Shown here: positions 51,631 to 61,276 of the stretch, in pieces | How the letters are laid out: each line of letters starts with the position of its first letter | How positions within the stretch are numbered: position 1 is the first letter of the stretch | Source of the DNA: Paraburkholderia sp. PREW-6R | Lineage (GTDB): Bacteria > Pseudomonadota > Gammaproteobacteria > Burkholderiales > Burkholderiaceae | Direction of reading: 5' to 3' | Length of the DNA stretch: 64,000 nucleotides | Assembly: GCF_039621805.1 (NCBI RefSeq) | Contig: NZ_CP155074.1 | Location: forward strand, 620,001 to 684,000 | Notes under the pieces: model-generated | What the model was told of the DNA's origin: nothing | The model's database searches: none | What the model saw: only the letters and a program-made list of their open reading frames with translations | Position numbers and translations under genes: made by a program

Positions 51631-52959
51631 ATGGACCCGCAGGCGCCCGTTTCACTCGAAGCGGTCAACAGCAAGGTGATGCGGCGGCTGTTGCCGTTTC
51701 TGCTGCTGATGTACGTGCTGGCGTTTCTCGATCGCGCGAATATCGGTTTCGCACAAAAGGCGTTGCAGCACGATACAGGTCTGTCCAACGCCGCGTTCGC
51801 ATTCGGCGCGGGTGTGTTTTTCGTGGGCTATGCGCTGTTCGAGGTACCGAGCAATATTCTTCTGCATCGGGTCGGCGCACGGGTGTGGATGTGCCGGATC
51901 ATGGTGACGTGGGGGCTCGTGTCAGCGGCAATGTGTATGGTGCACACGGCCACTGCGTTCTACACGCTGCGCTTCCTGCTGGGTGTTGCCGAAGCCGGGT
52001 TTTTCCCCGGCGTGATCTATTACCTCACACACTGGTTTCCGCAAACGTCGCGGGCGCGAGCGGTTGGCGTGTTCTACTTCGGCGCGCCGCTTGCCTTCAT
52101 TTTCGGCAGTCCGTTATCCGGCTCGCTGCTGCAGTTGCACGGCGCGTGGGGTTTGACAGGCTGGCAGTGGCTCTTTCTCGTTGAAGGCATGCTGGCCTCG
52201 GCAGTCGGCGTGTTGGCGTTCTGGTATCTCGACAATCGTCCGGAAAACGCCGGCTGGCTCGATGCACAGGAGAAGGCGACCCTGCGCAGCGCACTCGACG
52301 AAGACGCGCGCACGGCGTCGGCGCACGGCCCGCACCGCATTCTCGCCGCGCTGGTGGATCGTCGCGTGCTGCTGTTGTCGGCGATCTATCTGCTGATCCA
52401 GATGAGTGTCTATGGCGTGATCTTTTATCTGCCGCAACAGGTGGCCGCGTTTCTCGGCACGTCCGTTGGCTTGCGCGTTGGAATGGTCGCCGCGCTGCCC
52501 TGGCTGTGCGCGCTGGCCGTGACCTGGTATGTACCGCGTCGAGCGGATCGTACGGGTCAGCATCGGCGGTGGGCGGTCGCGTTGCTGGTGATAGCGGGCC
52601 TCGGCATCGGCGTATCCGGGCTTGCGCATAGCCCTGCGATCGGCCTGATCGCGCTGTGCTGCGCCGCAAGTGGTTTCATCGCCGCGCAGCCACTGTTCTG
52701 GACATTCCCGACACGGCATCTGACAGGCGCCGCTGCTGCCGGCGGTATCGCACTGATCAATTCGCTCGGCGGGCTTGGCGGTTTCATCGCGCCGAGCTTG
52801 CGGACGGCGGCGGAACATACCTTTGCGTCGACCTCCGCGGGACTGGTCGTGCTTGGCGTGTCGAGCCTCGTCGCCGCGCTGATGATCGGCACGCTGCTGC
52901 GCCGCGATCCGGCTCAGTCGAGCGATGCCTTCGGTCACGTCATGCATCGCGCCCGCTAG
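51631..52959 (+). CDS. rhmT: MFS transporter, ACS family, probable L-rhamnonate uptake
   Basis: 442 residues from the ATG at 51631, AAGGAG five bases upstream. 12 membrane segments: RRLLPFLLLMYVLAFLDRANIGFA is the anion:cation symporter (ACS) opening, with FAFGAGVFFVGYALFEVPSN and LGVAEAGFFPGVIYYLTHWF. ACS carriers take up organic acids such as sugar acids with protons. Placed between the KDR dehydrogenase and rhamnonate dehydratase, it probably imports L-rhamnonate, complementing the ABC system for L-rhamnose. The symbol follows the enterobacterial transporter by analogy. Confidence 0.85.
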   Translation: MDPQAPVSLEAVNSKVMRRLLPFLLLMYVLAFLDRANIGFAQKALQHDTGLSNAAFAFGAGVFFVGYALFEVPSNILLHRVGARVWMCRIMVTWGLVSAAMCMVHTATAFYTLRFLLGVAEAGFFPGVIYYLTHWFPQTSRARAVGVFYFGAPLAFIFGSPLSGSLLQLHGAWGLTGWQWLFLVEGMLASAVGVLAFWYLDNRPENAGWLDAQEKATLRSALDEDARTASAHGPHRILAALVDRRVLLLSAIYLLIQMSVYGVIFYLPQQVAAFLGTSVGLRVGMVAALPWLCALAVTWYVPRRADRTGQHRRWAVALLVIAGLGIGVSGLAHSPAIGLIALCCAASGFIAAQPLFWTFPTRHLTGAAAAGGIALINSLGGLGGFIAPSLRTAAEHTFASTSAGLVVLGVSSLVAALMIGTLLRRDPAQSSDAFGHVMHRAR

Positions 52960-53082
52960 GCGCAGACAGCTTGTGTCGAACGAAATGGCGCGACTCGTAG
53001 CGGGCAGAACGCAGCAGACGCAGCAGACACGCAACACAGACAGGCGGAATACATTCCGACGCACTCATCACGGAGCCCATTC

Positions 53083-54261
53083 ATGGCCATGCCCACTATC
53101 CGGCACGTGCGTGCCTTCATCGTTCGCGGCGGCGGCGCGGATTATCACGATCAACCCGGCGGACACTGGATCGACGACCACATTGCCACGCCGATGGCAC
53201 GCTATCCCGAGTATCGCCAGAGCCGCCAGTCGTTCGGCATCAACGTGCTCGGCACGCTCGTCGTGGAAATCGAGGCCAGCGACGGCACAGTCGGCTTCGC
53301 TGTCACGACAGGCGGTGAGATCGGCGCATTCATTGTTGAAAAGCATCTGGCGCGCTTTCTCGAAGGTCAGCTCGTGACCGACATCGAAAAGATGTGGGAT
53401 CAGATGTATTTTTCCACGCTCTATTACGGTCGCAAGGGCGTGGTGCTGAATACGATTTCGGGCGTCGATCTCGCGTTGTGGGATCTGTTGGCGAAAGTCA
53501 GAAAAGAACCTGTGTACCAGCTGTTGGGCGGACCCGTTCGCAATGAACTCACGTTCTACGCAACCGGCGCGCGGCCGGATCTCGCGAAGGAGATGGGGTT
53601 CATCGGCGGCAAGCTGCCCTTGCAGCATGGTCCGGCCGAAGGCGAAGAGGGGCTGAAGAAGAACCTCGAAAAACTCGCCGATATGCGCAGCCGCGTAGGC
53701 GACGACTTCTGGCTGATGTACGACTGCTGGATGAGCCTCGACGTACCCTACGCGACGCGGCTCGCGCAGGCCGCGCACGAGTATGGTCTCAAGTGGATCG
53801 AGGAGTGTCTGCCGCCCGACGACTACTGGGGTTACGCCGAACTGCGCCGCAACGTGCCGCGCGGCATGATGGTGTCCACCGGCGAGCACGAAGCCACGCG
53901 TTGGGGATTTCGCATGCTGCTGGAGATGCAATGCTGCGATCTGATCCAGCCGGACGTCGGCTGGTGCGGCGGCATCACTGAACTGATCAAGATTTCCGCG
54001 CTGGCCGACGCGCACAATGTGCTGGTCGTGCCACATGGGTCGTCGGTGTATAGCTACCACTTCGTCGTGACACGGCACAACTCGCCGTTCGCCGAGTTTC
54101 TGATGATGGCGCCGAAGGCCGACGAAGTGGTGCCGATGTTCACGCCGCTTCTGCTCGACGAACCGGTGCCCGTGAACGGGCGCATGAAAGTACCGGACAC
54201 GCCGGGCTTCGGCGTGCGGCTGAATCCGGAATGTGCGCTGGTGCGGCCTTACCCGCGTTGA
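53083..54261 (+). CDS. rhmD: L-rhamnonate dehydratase
   Basis: 392 residues of the enolase superfamily (mandelate racemase subgroup), with long near-identical blocks to enterobacterial RhmD: DYHDQPGGHWIDDHIATPMARY, SFGINVLGTLVVEIEA, ATGARPDLAKEMGFIGGKLP. Metal ligands are Asp in LMYDCWMSLD, Glu in WIEECLPP and Glu in STGEHEATRWGF; the catalytic His sits in VVPHGSSVYSYH. It removes water from L-rhamnonate to give 2-keto-3-deoxy-L-rhamnonate. GGAG before the ATG. It is part of the rhamnose oxidation gene set. Confidence 0.96.
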   Translation: MAMPTIRHVRAFIVRGGGADYHDQPGGHWIDDHIATPMARYPEYRQSRQSFGINVLGTLVVEIEASDGTVGFAVTTGGEIGAFIVEKHLARFLEGQLVTDIEKMWDQMYFSTLYYGRKGVVLNTISGVDLALWDLLAKVRKEPVYQLLGGPVRNELTFYATGARPDLAKEMGFIGGKLPLQHGPAEGEEGLKKNLEKLADMRSRVGDDFWLMYDCWMSLDVPYATRLAQAAHEYGLKWIEECLPPDDYWGYAELRRNVPRGMMVSTGEHEATRWGFRMLLEMQCCDLIQPDVGWCGGITELIKISALADAHNVLVVPHGSSVYSYHFVVTRHNSPFAEFLMMAPKADEVVPMFTPLLLDEPVPVNGRMKVPDTPGFGVRLNPECALVRPYPR

Positions 54262-54302
54262 ACATGGCGTGGTATTGAATCAGGAACGACAGGAGGATAG
54301 AC

Positions 54303-55085
54303 GTGTTGCTCAAGGACAAGGCCGTGATCGTCACCGGCGGCTCGCGCGGAATTGGCCGTGCGATTGCCGTTGCGTGTGCAACGGAAGGCGCGGACGTGGC
54401 GATCAACTACTGGGGCGATAACGACGCATCGTATGGGCGCCGCTCAGCGGTCGCGGAAGTGGTCGCCGAGATCGAGGCGCTCGGCCGGCGTGTCATCGCG
54501 ATCGAGGGAAACGTCGCTGCGCGCGAAACGGGGCAGCAACTCGTGCGTCAGACAGTCGAAGCATTCGGCAAGGTCGACGTGCTCGCAAGCAATGCCGGCA
54601 TCTGTCCGTTTCATGCGTTTCTCGACATGCCGCCCGAGGTGCTGGAGTCGACGGTAGCGGTCAATCTGAACGGCGCGTTTTATGTCGTGCAAGCCGCCGC
54701 GCAGCAGATGAAGGCGCAGGGTACCGGCGGCGCGATTGTCGCGACGAGTTCGATCAGCGCGCTGGTGGGCGGCGGCATGCAAACGCATTACACGCCGACC
54801 AAAGCAGGTGTCCATTCGCTGATGCAGTCCTGCGCGGTCGCACTGGGGCCCTACGGCATTCGCTGCAATTCGGTGATGCCGGGGACGATCGCGACCGACC
54901 TGAACGCCGACGATCTCGCTGACGAAGCCAAAAAAGCGTACTTCGAGAAGCGCATTCCGCTCGGCAGACTGGGACGTCCGGACGATGTCGCTGAATGCGT
55001 GGTGTTTCTCGCGTCGGACCGCGCGCGCTACGTGACCGGCGCAGCGTTGCTGGTGGACGGCGGCCTGTTCGTGAACCTGCAGTAA
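54303..55085 (+). CDS. L-rhamnose 1-dehydrogenase (SDR)
   Basis: 260 residues from a GTG at 54303 with AGGAGG six bases upstream. SDR motifs: VIVTGGSRGIGRAIA, LASNAGICPFHAFLDMP, Ser in VATSSISALVGGGMQTHYTPTK with YTPTK, and GAALLVDGGLFVNLQ at the end. The GICPFHxFLDMP and ISALVGGxMQTHYTPTKAG blocks match the L-rhamnose dehydrogenases of the oxidative pathway. It oxidises L-rhamnose to L-rhamnono-1,4-lactone, which the lactonase at 56627 opens. It follows the dehydratase by about 40 bases. Confidence 0.92.
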   Translation: MLLKDKAVIVTGGSRGIGRAIAVACATEGADVAINYWGDNDASYGRRSAVAEVVAEIEALGRRVIAIEGNVAARETGQQLVRQTVEAFGKVDVLASNAGICPFHAFLDMPPEVLESTVAVNLNGAFYVVQAAAQQMKAQGTGGAIVATSSISALVGGGMQTHYTPTKAGVHSLMQSCAVALGPYGIRCNSVMPGTIATDLNADDLADEAKKAYFEKRIPLGRLGRPDDVAECVVFLASDRARYVTGAALLVDGGLFVNLQ

Positions 55086-55101
55086 GCAAGCGATGCCGAC
55101 T

Positions 55102-56109
55102 TCAATCCACGGGAGCGGACGCCACAACCGCCGGCGTGCTCGTGACAGCGGCGGCGCTGGTTTCGTCGCGGGTCAGTGTGCGCGAGAAACCGCGCAGCAG
55201 GTCGATGAAACGCAGCGCGGGTTCGGCGAGCGCTTCGCCTTTGCGCGTAAGAATCCCGAAACCCGCAAGGCTCTTGCCGATTTCGAGTGGCAATGCGACC
55301 AGCAGTTTGCCGCGCAGGTGATCACGTACCACCGACTCCGGCAGCATGGCCACCGCGTCGTAATTTTCAAGCAGTTGCAGCGTGGCGAAAATCGACGCGC
55401 ATTCGGTGAGATTCACCGGCGTGGCCAGTCCCGCGCGCGCGAGTTCTTCTTCGAACAGCACGCGCGCCGGACTGGTGACGGGTTGCGCAACCCACGGCCA
55501 GTCCATCAGTTCGCGCAGCGTGATGCGTGTGCGCTGGGCAAGCGGATGCACGGCGCGCACCACCAGCAGCAGCGTCTCGCGGGCAAGCGGTTCGAAACTG
55601 AAGTCGTTGTGTTCGAGTGGACTCGTCAGTCGCCCGAGCGCGAGATCGACTTCGCGGCGATGCAGCAATTGCACGACCTGGTCGCTCGTCTCGCCGAGAA
55701 TGCGCACGTTCAGCAGCGGACTTTCCGTCTTGAGCGCGGCAACCGACATCGCAAGCAGATCGGGCGCGGCGCCCATGATCGCGCCGACGGTCAGCTGTCC
55801 GTGTCCGCCACGGCGCTTGACGTCGAGGTCTTCGGAAAAGCGCGTGAGTTCGGCGAGCGCGCGGCGCGCGTAAGCCAGTGTGACGACGCCAAGCGGCGTA
55901 GGCGTCATCCCGCGCGCGTTGCGCTCGAACAGCAGAAAGCCGAACGCTTCCTCGATGTCGCCGAGCATGCGGCTCGCGCTTGGTTGCGCGACGTTGACGG
56001 CCTCGGCGGCCTGATGCAGATTGCGCGCGTCGTCGAGCGCGACGAGCAGCGCGAGGTGCTTGAACTTGAGCCGATTGACGAGTGCGACGGTTGCTGAGGG
56101 TTGGCTCAT
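55102..56109 (-). CDS. LysR-family regulator of the rhamnose cluster (GbpR-like)
   Basis: 335 residues. The HTH (about 14-72) reads LKFKHLALLVALDDARNLHQAAEAVNVAQPSASRML, then LFERNARGMTPTPLG, and the effector domain follows. GbpR-type LysR proteins regulate sugar and sugar-acid uptake genes. It is divergent from rhaM and converges on the rhamnose dehydrogenase gene (16 bases between stops), so it is probably the control of one or both arms. Rhamnose pathway intermediates are plausible effectors but unproven. Confidence 0.9.
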   Translation of the reverse strand: MSQPSATVALVNRLKFKHLALLVALDDARNLHQAAEAVNVAQPSASRMLGDIEEAFGFLLFERNARGMTPTPLGVVTLAYARRALAELTRFSEDLDVKRRGGHGQLTVGAIMGAAPDLLAMSVAALKTESPLLNVRILGETSDQVVQLLHRREVDLALGRLTSPLEHNDFSFEPLARETLLLVVRAVHPLAQRTRITLRELMDWPWVAQPVTSPARVLFEEELARAGLATPVNLTECASIFATLQLLENYDAVAMLPESVVRDHLRGKLLVALPLEIGKSLAGFGILTRKGEALAEPALRFIDLLRGFSRTLTRDETSAAAVTSTPAVVASAPVD

Positions 56110-56156
56110 GGTTCCGGTGCGATTCGGTTTGTGGATCGCCCAATCCCAACAACGGA

Positions 56157-56186
56157 TTGAGATGCTATCGACGCAGGAATTATAGT
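56157..56186 (+). promoter_or_regulatory. Sigma-70 promoter before rhaM
   Basis: -35 TTGAGA (56157-56162) and -10 TATAGT (56181-56186) separated by 18 bases. The predicted start is about 55 bases before the rhaM ATG. It lies in the spacer shared with the divergent LysR gene. Confidence 0.6.
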
Positions 56187-56248
56187 CGTATCAGACGCTT
56201 CTACGTTTCACAGGGAAAGCGCCCCGACACGACGGGAGACAGGCCGCT

Positions 56249-56590
56249 ATGGAGACAATCGCTTTCCGGATGGTGCTCAACCCCGGCATGCGGGAGGAAT
56301 ACGAGCGACGTCACGCGCAGATCTGGCCAGAGCTGGTCGACGCGTTGCACAACGCCGGCGTGCGCGATTACCGCATATTCTTCGACGCGGACTCGCATCA
56401 TCTTTTCGCCATCCTCACGCGCACGACCCATCATTCCATGGACGCGCTGCCGCATCTCGACGTGATGCGCAAATGGTGGGATTACATGGCCGACATCATG
56501 CACACGGCGCCCGATCATACGCCGCTTCAACAGGCGCTGGAGCCCGTGTTTCATCTGAATACCGTCAACCGGCCGGTTCACACGAACTGA
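56249..56590 (+). CDS. rhaM: L-rhamnose mutarotase
   Basis: 113 residues, normal RhaM length. ETIAFRMVLNPGMREEYERRHAQIWPELVDALHNAGVRDYRIFF and the WWDYMADIMHTAPDHTP end are characteristic; Tyr and His residues in those segments line the active site. It interconverts the alpha and beta anomers of L-rhamnose and so feeds the dehydrogenase. A GGGAGAC lies upstream. It is the first gene of the rhaM-lactonase-rhaTPQS run. Confidence 0.95.
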   Translation: METIAFRMVLNPGMREEYERRHAQIWPELVDALHNAGVRDYRIFFDADSHHLFAILTRTTHHSMDALPHLDVMRKWWDYMADIMHTAPDHTPLQQALEPVFHLNTVNRPVHTN

Positions 56591-56626
56591 GTACGGAGCG
56601 AACGTTCATCGAATGGAGAATGACGC

Positions 56627-57520
56627 ATGCAGGTTGTCGATTCGCATATTCATCTGTGGGATCTGAACGCATTGCGTTACCCGTGGCTGGAGAATCCGGG
56701 CGTCTCGTTCGTGGGCGACGCCCGTGCGCTCAAGCACGATTATCTGCTCGAGGATCTGCTGGGCGAGGCCGGCGAGATCGAAGTGCTGAAAGTGGTGCAC
56801 GTCGAGGCGAATCCCGATCCCGCGAATCCCGTTGCTGAAACGCGCTGGCTGCAGTCGGTGGCCGATAGCGCGCGCTCGCGCGGCATGCCCAATGCGTTTG
56901 TCGCCGCTGTAGATCTGTCGGCGCACAACGCTGCCGAACTGCTCGAAGCGCATGCGTCGTTTGCAAACACGCGCGGCGTCCGGCAGATCCTGAATGTGCA
57001 CGACGACAAGCTTTACGACTACGTCGGCCGTCATTTCATGCGCGAGCCGCAATGGCGTGAACATTTCGGCTTGCTGCGAGCGCACGACCTGTCGTTCGAT
57101 CTGCAAATCTATCCGTCGCAGATGGATGAGGCCGCGGCGTTGGCGCGAGCGCATGGCGACACGCAGTTGATCGTCAATCACGCCGGCATGTTCGTGGATC
57201 GCAGCAGCGTGGCCGGTTATCGTGCGTGGCGCGACGGCATGCGGGTGCTCGCGGGCTGCCCGAACGTCGCAGTGAAAATCAGTGGCTTTGCGATGTTCGA
57301 TCACAAGTGGACGGTGGAAAGCCTGCGGCCGTACGTGCTCGAAACGATCGACACATTTGGTGTGGAGCGGGCGATGTTCGCGTCGAACTTTCCGGTCGAC
57401 CGGCAGTTCAGTTCGTACACGGATTTGTGGCGCGCGTACGCGTCGATCGTGGACGGCGCGAGCGACACCGACAAGGACGCACTGTTTCGCCGCAATGCAG
57501 AACGTTTTTACCGCATCTGA
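56627..57520 (+). CDS. L-rhamnono-1,4-lactonase (amidohydrolase family)
   Basis: 297 residues of the amidohydrolase-2 TIM barrel. The metal-binding HxH is at residues 7-9 in VVDSHIHLWD, with VHVEANPDPANPVAE, VNHAGMF and the late Asp in SNFPVDR. Related enzymes hydrolyse L-fucono- and L-rhamnono-lactones. Here it should open L-rhamnono-1,4-lactone to L-rhamnonate. GGAG eight bases before the ATG. The stop is followed after 37 bases by the ABC ATPase. Confidence 0.9.
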   Translation: MQVVDSHIHLWDLNALRYPWLENPGVSFVGDARALKHDYLLEDLLGEAGEIEVLKVVHVEANPDPANPVAETRWLQSVADSARSRGMPNAFVAAVDLSAHNAAELLEAHASFANTRGVRQILNVHDDKLYDYVGRHFMREPQWREHFGLLRAHDLSFDLQIYPSQMDEAAALARAHGDTQLIVNHAGMFVDRSSVAGYRAWRDGMRVLAGCPNVAVKISGFAMFDHKWTVESLRPYVLETIDTFGVERAMFASNFPVDRQFSSYTDLWRAYASIVDGASDTDKDALFRRNAERFYRI

Positions 57521-57557
57521 CGATGCGGGTTCGAACGCGAAAAGAAGGAGGCAGGTA

Positions 57558-59123
57558 GTGCAGTCAACCCCATCCGCTGTGCCGAGGCTCGAACTGCGGC
57601 ATGCAAGCAAATCATTCGGCCGCGTGCGCGCTTTGTCCGATGGCGACCTTGCGCTCTGGCCGGGCGAAGTGCATGCGCTGCTCGGCGAAAACGGCGCGGG
57701 CAAATCGACGCTTGTGAAAATACTCGCCGGCGTGCATCAGCCCGATAGCGGCGAGCTTCTGGTGGACGGCGCGCCGCGCCGCTTTGCGACGCCCGCTGAA
57801 GCACGCGACGCGGGCCTCGCCGTGATCTATCAGGAGCCCACACTATTTTTCGATCTGTCGATCGCGGAAAATATCTTCATGGGCCGCCAGCCGGTCGACC
57901 GGATCGGGCGCATTCAATACGATGCGATGCGCCGTGAAGTGGACGGCCTGCTGGCGTCGCTGGGCGTGGATCTGCGTGCCGATCAACTGGTGCGCGGCCT
58001 GTCGATCGCGGACCAGCAGGTGATCGAAATTGCGAAAGCGTTGTCGCTCAATGCCAACGTGCTGATCATGGACGAGCCGACAGCAGCGCTCTCGCTGCCG
58101 GAAGTGGAGCGGCTCTTTGCGATCGTGCGCAAGCTGCGCGAGCGCGACGTGGCGATACTTTTCATCACGCACCGGCTCGATGAGGTGTTCACGCTCACGC
58201 AACGCGTCACGATCATGCGCGACGGCGCAAAAGTATTCGACGGCCTGACTGCCGACCTGACCACCGATGCGATCGTGGCAAAGATGGTCGGCCGCGACCT
58301 GGAAACGTTTTATCCCAAGGCGGAGTGCGTGCCGGGTGAAGTGCGTCTTTCCGTGCGCGGCCTGACGCGCACGGGCGTATTCAAGGACATTTCCTTCGAC
58401 GTGCGCGCCGGCGAAATCGTTGCGCTCGCGGGTCTCGTGGGCGCGGGGCGCAGCGAAGTGGCGCGCGCAATTTTCGGCATCGATCCGCTCGACTCGGGTG
58501 AAATTCAGATTGCGGGCAAGCGCCTCCCGGCAGGCAGTGCCGCTGCGGCCGTGCGTGCCGGTCTCGCGCTGGTGCCGGAGGACCGTCGTCAGCAGGGACT
58601 CGCGCTGGAGTTGAGCATTGCCCGCAATGCGTCGATGACGGTGCTCGGCCGTCTCGTCAAACATGGCCTCATTTCCACGCGCAGCGAGACTCAACTCGCG
58701 AATCAGTGGGGCACGCGTCTGCGTCTGAAAGCGGCGGATCCGGCCGCGCCGGTCGGCACGCTGTCAGGCGGTAACCAGCAGAAAGTGGTGCTCGGCAAAT
58801 GGCTCGCGACCGGCCCGAAAGTGCTGATCATCGACGAACCGACACGCGGCATCGACGTCGGCGCGAAAGCCGAGGTCTACAGCGCGCTCGCCGAACTCGT
58901 GCGGGACGGCATGGCCGTGCTGATGATTTCGAGCGAACTGCCCGAGGTACTCGGTATGGCGGACCGTGTGCTGGTGATGCACGAGGGTCGTATTAGCGCG
59001 GATATAGCGCGCGCCGATGCGAACGAGGAGCGCATCATGGGCGCCGCGCTCGGCCAGCCCGCAGGCCAACCTGTCGGCCAACCCGTCGGTCATCCGACTC
59101 CACCGTGGGGACACGCCGCATGA
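57558..59123 (+). CDS. rhaT: Rhamnose ABC importer, ATP-binding protein
   Basis: 521 residues from a GTG at 57558, with AGGAGG six bases upstream. It has two fused ABC domains as in ribose/rhamnose importers: Walker A GENGAGKST and Walker B NVLIMDEPTAA in the first; a degenerate Walker A region LVGAGRSEVAR, signature TLSGGNQQKVVLGKW and VLIIDEPTRGIDVG in the second. The C-terminus carries a short GQPAGQPVGQPVGHP repeat. It energises L-rhamnose uptake with RhaP, RhaQ and RhaS. Its last codons overlap rhaP (ATGA). Confidence 0.93.
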   Translation: MQSTPSAVPRLELRHASKSFGRVRALSDGDLALWPGEVHALLGENGAGKSTLVKILAGVHQPDSGELLVDGAPRRFATPAEARDAGLAVIYQEPTLFFDLSIAENIFMGRQPVDRIGRIQYDAMRREVDGLLASLGVDLRADQLVRGLSIADQQVIEIAKALSLNANVLIMDEPTAALSLPEVERLFAIVRKLRERDVAILFITHRLDEVFTLTQRVTIMRDGAKVFDGLTADLTTDAIVAKMVGRDLETFYPKAECVPGEVRLSVRGLTRTGVFKDISFDVRAGEIVALAGLVGAGRSEVARAIFGIDPLDSGEIQIAGKRLPAGSAAAAVRAGLALVPEDRRQQGLALELSIARNASMTVLGRLVKHGLISTRSETQLANQWGTRLRLKAADPAAPVGTLSGGNQQKVVLGKWLATGPKVLIIDEPTRGIDVGAKAEVYSALAELVRDGMAVLMISSELPEVLGMADRVLVMHEGRISADIARADANEERIMGAALGQPAGQPVGQPVGHPTPPWGHAA

Positions 59124-60178
59124 TGCGCCAATCTTCCACTCATCCCGCACCGGTCCAGGCGCCGGTGCCCAGACGCGCCGCCGCTTCGCCCGGCGGCCTG
59201 ATCGGCAGCGTGGCGAAGAGCCGCGAAATCACGCTGTTCGTCGTGCTGATCCTGCTGATCGTGGGCACGGGGCTCGCCAAGCCGCAGTTCCTGAACCTGC
59301 AGAATCTGCGTGACGTGCTTCTGAATGTATCGATCATCAGCTTGCTGACAGCCGGCATGACCGTGGTCATCCTGATGCGGCATATCGATCTTTCGGTGGG
59401 CTCGACCGTCGGCATCAGCGCGTATGCGGTCGGCAGTCTATACGTGGCGTTTCCGCACATGCCGGTGATCGTCGCGCTCGGCGCGGGCCTCGTGTTCGGG
59501 CTGGTCGCCGGCGGCATCAACGCGCTGCTCGTCGCGGTGGGACGCGTGCCGTCGCTGGTGGCCACGCTCTCCACGCTGTACATCTTTCGCGGAGCCGACT
59601 ACGCATGGGTGCACGGTGGCCAGATCAACGCGACGAGTTTGCCCGACGCCTTTTCGCGGCTTGCGACCGGCACGCTGCTCGGCGTTCCGACGCTTGCATT
59701 GATTGCGATCGTCGTGCTGATCGGACTGGCCGTGTATCTGAAGCAGTTTCGTGCTGGGCGTGAGCACTACGCGATCGGCTCGAACCCGGAAGCGGCACGC
59801 CTTGCCGGCGTGAACGTGGAACGGCGCGTGATGTCGGGCTTCCTGCTGTCGGGCGCGATTGCCGGTTTCGCGGGCGCGTTGTGGCTCGCGCGCTTCGGTA
59901 CGGTGGACGCGAGCACGGCGAAGGGCATCGAATTGCAGGTGGTGGCCGCGGCGGTGGTGGGCAGTGTCGCGATCACCGGCGGGGTGGGCACGATCCTCGG
60001 CGCGACGCTCGGCGCGCTCGTGCTCGGCGTCATCAGCATCGCGCTCGTCGTGCTGCACGTGTCGCCATTCTGGGAGCAGGCGATCGAAGGCGCGCTGATC
60101 GTCGCCGCGATTACCGCCGACACGTTGCTCGCCCGTTCCGTCGCCAAACGCATGATGAGGAAACGCGATCATGGCTAA
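59120..60178 (+). CDS. rhaP: Rhamnose ABC importer, permease 1
   Basis: 352 residues of the ribose-type (RbsC) permease family, starting at the ATG 59120 that overlaps the ATPase stop. A Pro-rich N-terminus precedes about nine membrane helices; ILMRHIDLSVGSTVGISAYAVG and YAIGSNPEAARLAGVNVERRV are the RbsC-type signatures. It pairs with RhaQ to form a heterodimeric channel for L-rhamnose. Confidence 0.92.
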   Translation: MMRQSSTHPAPVQAPVPRRAAASPGGLIGSVAKSREITLFVVLILLIVGTGLAKPQFLNLQNLRDVLLNVSIISLLTAGMTVVILMRHIDLSVGSTVGISAYAVGSLYVAFPHMPVIVALGAGLVFGLVAGGINALLVAVGRVPSLVATLSTLYIFRGADYAWVHGGQINATSLPDAFSRLATGTLLGVPTLALIAIVVLIGLAVYLKQFRAGREHYAIGSNPEAARLAGVNVERRVMSGFLLSGAIAGFAGALWLARFGTVDASTAKGIELQVVAAAVVGSVAITGGVGTILGATLGALVLGVISIALVVLHVSPFWEQAIEGALIVAAITADTLLARSVAKRMMRKRDHG

Positions 60179-61187
60179 ACCCGATTCCGCGCTGATTACG
60201 CGCAAACGCGAAACACCGCTCCAGTGGGAAGTCCTGCTGTTGATCGTGCTGATTCTGTCGCTCGTGCTGGGCCGGGTGCTATCGCCCGTGTTTCTCACCG
60301 GCGCGAATGTGAGCAACATATTGGCCGACCTGACGGAGATCGCGTTGATGGCGTTGCCGATGACGCTCATCATCGTCGCCGCCGAAATCGATCTTTCGGT
60401 CGCGTCGGTGCTGGGTGCGTCCAGTGCGTTGATGGGCGTGCTCTGGCATATGGGTCTGCCGATGCCGGTCGTGATCGCACTCGTGCTGATTGCCGGCGCA
60501 TTGGCGGGCCTGCTCAACGGCCTTGTGATCGTGAAGCTGAATCTGCCTTCATTGGCGGTGACGATCGGCACGCTCGCGCTCTTTCGCGGTCTGGCGTACG
60601 TGCTGCTCGGAGACCAGGCGGTCGCGGACTTTCCAGCTGCGTACACGGCTTTCGGCATGGACACGGTCGGCGCGACGTTCATTCCGCTGCCGTTCGCCAT
60701 CGTCATCGTGAGCGCGGTTCTGTTCACGGTGTTGCTGCAGTCGACCGCATTTGGACGCAGCCTCTATGCAATCGGCGCGAATCCGACGGCGGCGGCGTTC
60801 TCCGGCATCGAGGTCGCGAAGATGCGCTTGCGCCTGTTCGTGCTGTCCGGCCTGATGAGCGCACTGGCGGGCGTCGTCTATACGCTGCGCTTCACCAGCG
60901 CGCGCGGCGACAACGGCGAAGGCTTCGAGCTGTCGGTCATCGCGGCGGTGCTGTTCGGCGGCGTGAGCATTTTTGGCGGACGCGGATCGATGGTTGGCGT
61001 ACTGCTTTCGTTGCTCATCATCGGCGTGCTGAAAAACGCGCTGACGCTCGACGACGTATCGAGCGAAACGCTGACCATCGTCACCGGCTTGCTGCTGCTT
61101 GCGTCGGTTCTGATTCCCAATCTGGTTGCCCGGTGGCGCGCGGCGCGCGACCGGCGTTTCATCGCGAAGTCGGCTTCTTCCGTTTGA
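60171..61187 (+). CDS. rhaQ: Rhamnose ABC importer, permease 2
   Basis: 338 residues, the second RbsC-type permease, starting at 60171 inside the end of rhaP (8-base overlap) with GAGG upstream. LIIVAAEIDLSVASVLGASSALMGV, YAIGANPTAAAFSGIEVAKMRL and GGRGSMVGVLLSLLIIGVLKN are characteristic. Two distinct permeases plus one double ATPase is the expected layout of the rhamnose importer. Confidence 0.92.
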   Translation: MAKPDSALITRKRETPLQWEVLLLIVLILSLVLGRVLSPVFLTGANVSNILADLTEIALMALPMTLIIVAAEIDLSVASVLGASSALMGVLWHMGLPMPVVIALVLIAGALAGLLNGLVIVKLNLPSLAVTIGTLALFRGLAYVLLGDQAVADFPAAYTAFGMDTVGATFIPLPFAIVIVSAVLFTVLLQSTAFGRSLYAIGANPTAAAFSGIEVAKMRLRLFVLSGLMSALAGVVYTLRFTSARGDNGEGFELSVIAAVLFGGVSIFGGRGSMVGVLLSLLIIGVLKNALTLDDVSSETLTIVTGLLLLASVLIPNLVARWRAARDRRFIAKSASSV

Positions 61188-61276
61188 TTGTCTGGCTGTA
61201 TGTGTCTGCGAAGCGAAATACCAACGACTGATAACCTGGACCTCGTCACGTCCAACAACAAGGCAGGAGACACTTC

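Noticed and set aside
57282..57557. Longer form of the rhamnose ABC ATPase
   Set aside because: It would overlap most of the lactonase 3' end in another frame; AGGAGG at 57546-57551 points to the GTG at 57558.
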